From contig NZ_JAADJT010000002.1 in assembly GCF_011090165.1 (NCBI RefSeq), forward strand, positions 124,001 through 188,000: DNA of 64,000 bases, read 5' to 3'. Shown piece by piece: positions 61,365 through 64,000 of the stretch. Made by a program: the position numbers and the translations under genes. The notes under the pieces were generated by a model that was not told the DNA's origin, made no database searches, and saw only the letters and a program-made list of their open reading frames with translations. How positions within the stretch are numbered: the first letter of the stretch is position 1; every line of letters begins with the position of its first letter. This stretch comes from Duganella aceris (GTDB lineage: Bacteria; Pseudomonadota; Gammaproteobacteria; Burkholderiales; Burkholderiaceae_D).

Positions 61365-64000
61365 TTATTTTCCACAGAGCAATTCCATCAATGCTGCGAC
61401 GTCGATCGGCTTGGTCAGGTGGGCGTCGAAGCCCGCCTCGGCGGCGCGGCGGCGGTCCGCTTCCTGGCCGTAGCCGGTCAGCGCGAACAGGCGCAACGGC
61501 GCGGCATCGGCATCGGCGTGCTGCCGGCGCAGCCGCTGCGCCAGCTCGTAACCGTCCATGCCGGGCAGGCCGATGTCGAACAGACCGACGTCGGGCTTGA
61601 ACAGCGGCGCCGCCTTCAGCGCGGACGGCGCGTCGAACACCACTTCGACCGTGTGCCCGTGCAGCGTCAGCAGCTCGCCAAGGGCGTTGGCGGCGTCCTC
61701 GTTGTCGTCGACCACCAGGATAGCCAAGCCGGTACGCACCGCGCCGGGTTGCTCGCAGGCCGACGGCGGCGGCAGCGGCGCCGCCTCGCCAGGCGCCAGC
61801 GCCGGCAAGCGCAGCGTGAACTCGCTGCCACGGCCGATGCCGTCGCTGTGCGCCGCGACGCTGCCGCCATGCAGCGCCACCATGCTGCGCACGATGCTCA
61901 GCCCCAGTCCCAGCCCGCCCTGCGAGCGGCTCAGCGCCTGGCGCTCCTGCACGAACAGCTCGAAGATCGCCGGCAGCATCTCGGCCGAGATGCCGATGCC
62001 GTTGTCGCGCACGGACACCACCACCTGGTCGCCGTCGCGCCGCGCCGTGACGTGCAGCCGGCCTTCCGGCTCGGTGTATTTCGCGGCGTTGGTCAGCAGG
62101 TTGGCCAACACCTGCGCGCAGCGGCCCGGATCGGCCATCACCGCCAGCCCGCGCGCCGGCACCTCCAGTTCCAGCGCATGGCGCTTTTGTTCGATCAGCG
62201 GACTGGCGGTCTCGATCGCGCGCGCCACCACCTCGGCCATCTCCACCGCTTCGCGCCGCAGCTGGATCTTGCCTTCGGCGACGCGCGACACGTCCAGCAG
62301 ATCGTCGACCAGCGCCACCAGGTGATTGGTCTGGCGCTCGATCACCGCGCGCTCCTTGACCGCGTAGTCGCCGCCGCGCAGCCGCATCAGCTGCAGCGCG
62401 GTGACGATGGGCGCCAGCGGATTGCGCAGCTCGTGGCCCAGCATCGCCAGGAATTCGTCCTTGGCGCGGTTGGCCGCCTCCGCCGCGCGCTTGGCGTTGG
62501 CCAGCTCGGTCACTTCGAACACCACCACCGCCACGCCCTCCGGCTTGCCGGCATCGTCGAGCAGCGGCTGGTAGACGAAATCGAAGTAGCCGTCCTCCAG
62601 CCGGGGCGGCGAGCCGCGCATCAGCTTGACCAGCACCGAACGGCCGACGTACGGCTGGCCGGTGTCGAACACGCTGTCCAGCAACTCGAAGATGCCCTGA
62701 CCCTCCAGTTCCGGCAGCGCCTCGCGGATCGGCAGTCCCACCACGGGCCGATGGCCGATGATCTCCTGGTAGTAGGCGTTGGCCTGCTCGAACACGTGCC
62801 GCGGTCCGCGCAGGATGGTGATCGCCACCGGCGCCTGGCTGAAGATGCCCTGCGTGCGCCGCTCCACCGCCCGCTCCACCACTCGCCCTTGCTGGCGCAG
62901 GCGCAGCAGGTCGATACGCGCGGCCAGCTCGCGGCCGGAGAACGGCTTGACCAGGTAGTCGTCGGCGCCGGCCTGCAATCCCTCCAGCCGCGCCTCCTCG
63001 CCGGCGCGCGCCGACAACAGCATGAACGGGATGTCGCGCGTGGCCGGATCGGCGCGCAGCGCCGCCAGCAGGCCGAAGCCGTCGAGCCGGGGCATCATCA
63101 CGTCGGACAGGATGATGTCCGGCGCCTGCCGCGCCACCGCCTCCAGCGCCGCGACGCCGTTGTCGCAGGCCTCCACCCGCCACTGCCCACGTAGCAGGCG
63201 TCGCAGGTAGTCGCGCATGTCGGCGTTGTCGTCGACCACCAGCAGGCGCCCGAGCATGCGCGGCGCGGCCGGGGTCTCGGGCGCATCGTCGGGCGCGACG
63301 GCGGCCGGCTGCACCCAGCCGTCGGCTTCGGCGACGTAGGCTTGCGCGACGTTCGCCGGCAGCGGCGGCGCCTGCTCGCGCAGTTGGTCCGCCGGCAGGT
63401 GGGCGCTGCCCAGCGGCAGCGTCACGCTGAACACGGTGCCGCGACCCGCCACGCTGTCGACGCCGATCTCGCCGCCGTGCAGCGCCACCAGATCATGCAC
63501 CAGCGCCAGGCCGATGCCGGAACCTTCGTGCGTGCGCGAGCGCGCGCCCTCGACCCGGTGGAAGCGTTCGAACAACAGCGGCAGCTGGTCGGCCGGGATG
63601 CCGGTGCCGGTGTCCTCCACCTGCAGCCGCACCTGCTTGCCGACGCCGCGCAGGCCGACGCGGATCTCGCCTTCGAAGGTGAACTTGAAGGCGTTCGACA
63701 GCAGGTTGAGAATGATCTTTTCCCACATCGCCGCATCGACATACACCGGCGACGGCAACGGCCGGCAATCGACGGTGAGCCGCATGCCCGCGCCTTCGAT
63801 GGTGGAGCGGAAGCTGCTGGCCAGATCGGCGGTCAGCGCGGACAGGTCGGTCGGCGCGAAACCCGCCTGGGCGCGGCCGGCCTGCACGCGCGAGAATTCC
63901 AGCAGCGTGTTGACCAGTTTTTGCAGCCGCAGCGCGTTGCGCTGCATCAGCTGCATGCGCGCGCGCTGCACCGCCGGCAGCGGCTCGGCGGCGTCGCCCA
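61365..64000 (-). CDS. Large hybrid histidine kinase, 5' end outside the window
   Basis: At least 878 residues; the frame continues past position 64000, so the N-terminus and first HisKA box are missing. Visible in order: end of a HisKA and a HATPase (NLLSNAFKFTFEG, DTGTGIP, GIGLALVHDL), a receiver (LLVVDDNADMR, SDVMMPRLDG, VKPFSG), PAS (~380-500), a second HisKA ([12 protein letters not shown]) with HATPase (GGLGLGLSIV), and a C-terminal receiver (VVDDNEDAAN, FDIGLPGMDG, TKPIDV). Two kinase cores with two receivers in one chain suggest an internal relay. It lies upstream of the stressosome genes on the same strand. Confidence 0.92.
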   Translation of the reverse strand, partial: GDAAEPLPAVQRARMQLMQRNALRLQKLVNTLLEFSRVQAGRAQAGFAPTDLSALTADLASSFRSTIEGAGMRLTVDCRPLPSPVYVDAAMWEKIILNLLSNAFKFTFEGEIRVGLRGVGKQVRLQVEDTGTGIPADQLPLLFERFHRVEGARSRTHEGSGIGLALVHDLVALHGGEIGVDSVAGRGTVFSVTLPLGSAHLPADQLREQAPPLPANVAQAYVAEADGWVQPAAVAPDDAPETPAAPRMLGRLLVVDDNADMRDYLRRLLRGQWRVEACDNGVAALEAVARQAPDIILSDVMMPRLDGFGLLAALRADPATRDIPFMLLSARAGEEARLEGLQAGADDYLVKPFSGRELAARIDLLRLRQQGRVVERAVERRTQGIFSQAPVAITILRGPRHVFEQANAYYQEIIGHRPVVGLPIREALPELEGQGIFELLDSVFDTGQPYVGRSVLVKLMRGSPPRLEDGYFDFVYQPLLDDAGKPEGVAVVVFEVTELANAKRAAEAANRAKDEFLAMLGHELRNPLAPIVTALQLMRLRGGDYAVKERAVIERQTNHLVALVDDLLDVSRVAEGKIQLRREAVEMAEVVARAIETASPLIEQKRHALELEVPARGLAVMADPGRCAQVLANLLTNAAKYTEPEGRLHVTARRDGDQVVVSVRDNGIGISAEMLPAIFELFVQERQALSRSQGGLGLGLSIVRSMVALHGGSVAAHSDGIGRGSEFTLRLPALAPGEAAPLPPPSACEQPGAVRTGLAILVVDDNEDAANALGELLTLHGHTVEVVFDAPSALKAAPLFKPDVGLFDIGLPGMDGYELAQRLRRQHADADAAPLRLFALTGYGQEADRRRAAEAGFDAHLTKPIDVAALMELLCGK

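Overview
The window looks like chromosomal DNA from a betaproteobacterium of the Oxalobacteraceae (Duganella/Massilia/Janthinobacterium type). This rests on the GC-rich coding sequence, the gene families present (Lrp-dadA, ZntB, NDH-2, many sensory kinases and c-di-GMP enzymes) and the GGGGTCAG-type palindromic repeats. No phage, insertion sequence, CRISPR array or replication origin was found. Genes are densely packed and many overlap by 1 to 14 bases.

Layout: 1-158 is a repeat block with an 84-bp perfect palindrome. 156-2695 holds an FMN-dependent lactate dehydrogenase, a small membrane protein, three identical tRNA-Arg(ACG) genes each followed by a hairpin terminator, and a small hypothetical gene. 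2968-10548 is a signalling cluster: a response regulator, a hybrid histidine kinase, a REC-GGDEF diguanylate cyclase, a second hybrid kinase behind a near-consensus promoter, and a short NarL-type kinase. 10540-17132 holds NDH-2, a His/Asp-rich secreted protein and a MarR-EmrB-outer membrane factor-EmrA efflux operon. 17216-27111 holds an orphan membrane protein, Lrp and dadA, a probably leaderless HDOD gene coupled to zntB, small membrane proteins, and an MFS transporter coupled to a Cys-rich regulator with a candidate operator upstream.

27068-31429 is a porin / PstS-like protein / GGDEF-EAL operon on the minus strand. 31771-39599 has Fur with its own Fur box, a LysR/oxidoreductase pair, a FecR-domain protein, and an Old Yellow Enzyme next to a LysR, an MFS and a Gfo/Idh/MocA gene. 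39552-44676 is a minus-strand run of a FixL/FixJ-like pair, a single-domain regulator, a degenerate-GGDEF/EAL protein and a deleted chemoreceptor remnant. 44845-49366 is a MocR regulator, an intact chemoreceptor and an overlapping REC-EAL phosphodiesterase. 49392-55232 has a bestrophin behind a GGDEF-EAL gene, then TehA and a GlxA-type AraC regulator.

The most interesting block is 55237-61218, a minus-strand operon of six genes joined by overlaps or a 7-base gap: RsbR, RsbS, RsbT, an RsbT-like/PP2C fusion, a histidine kinase with an RsbT-like N-terminus that has lost its N-box Asn, and a REC-PAS-kinase-REC hybrid. It reads as a stressosome wired to two-component phosphorelay instead of a sigma factor. 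A further large hybrid kinase (61365 onward) runs off the right edge. Five c-di-GMP enzymes and at least nine kinase or response-regulator genes make sensory signalling the theme of the window.
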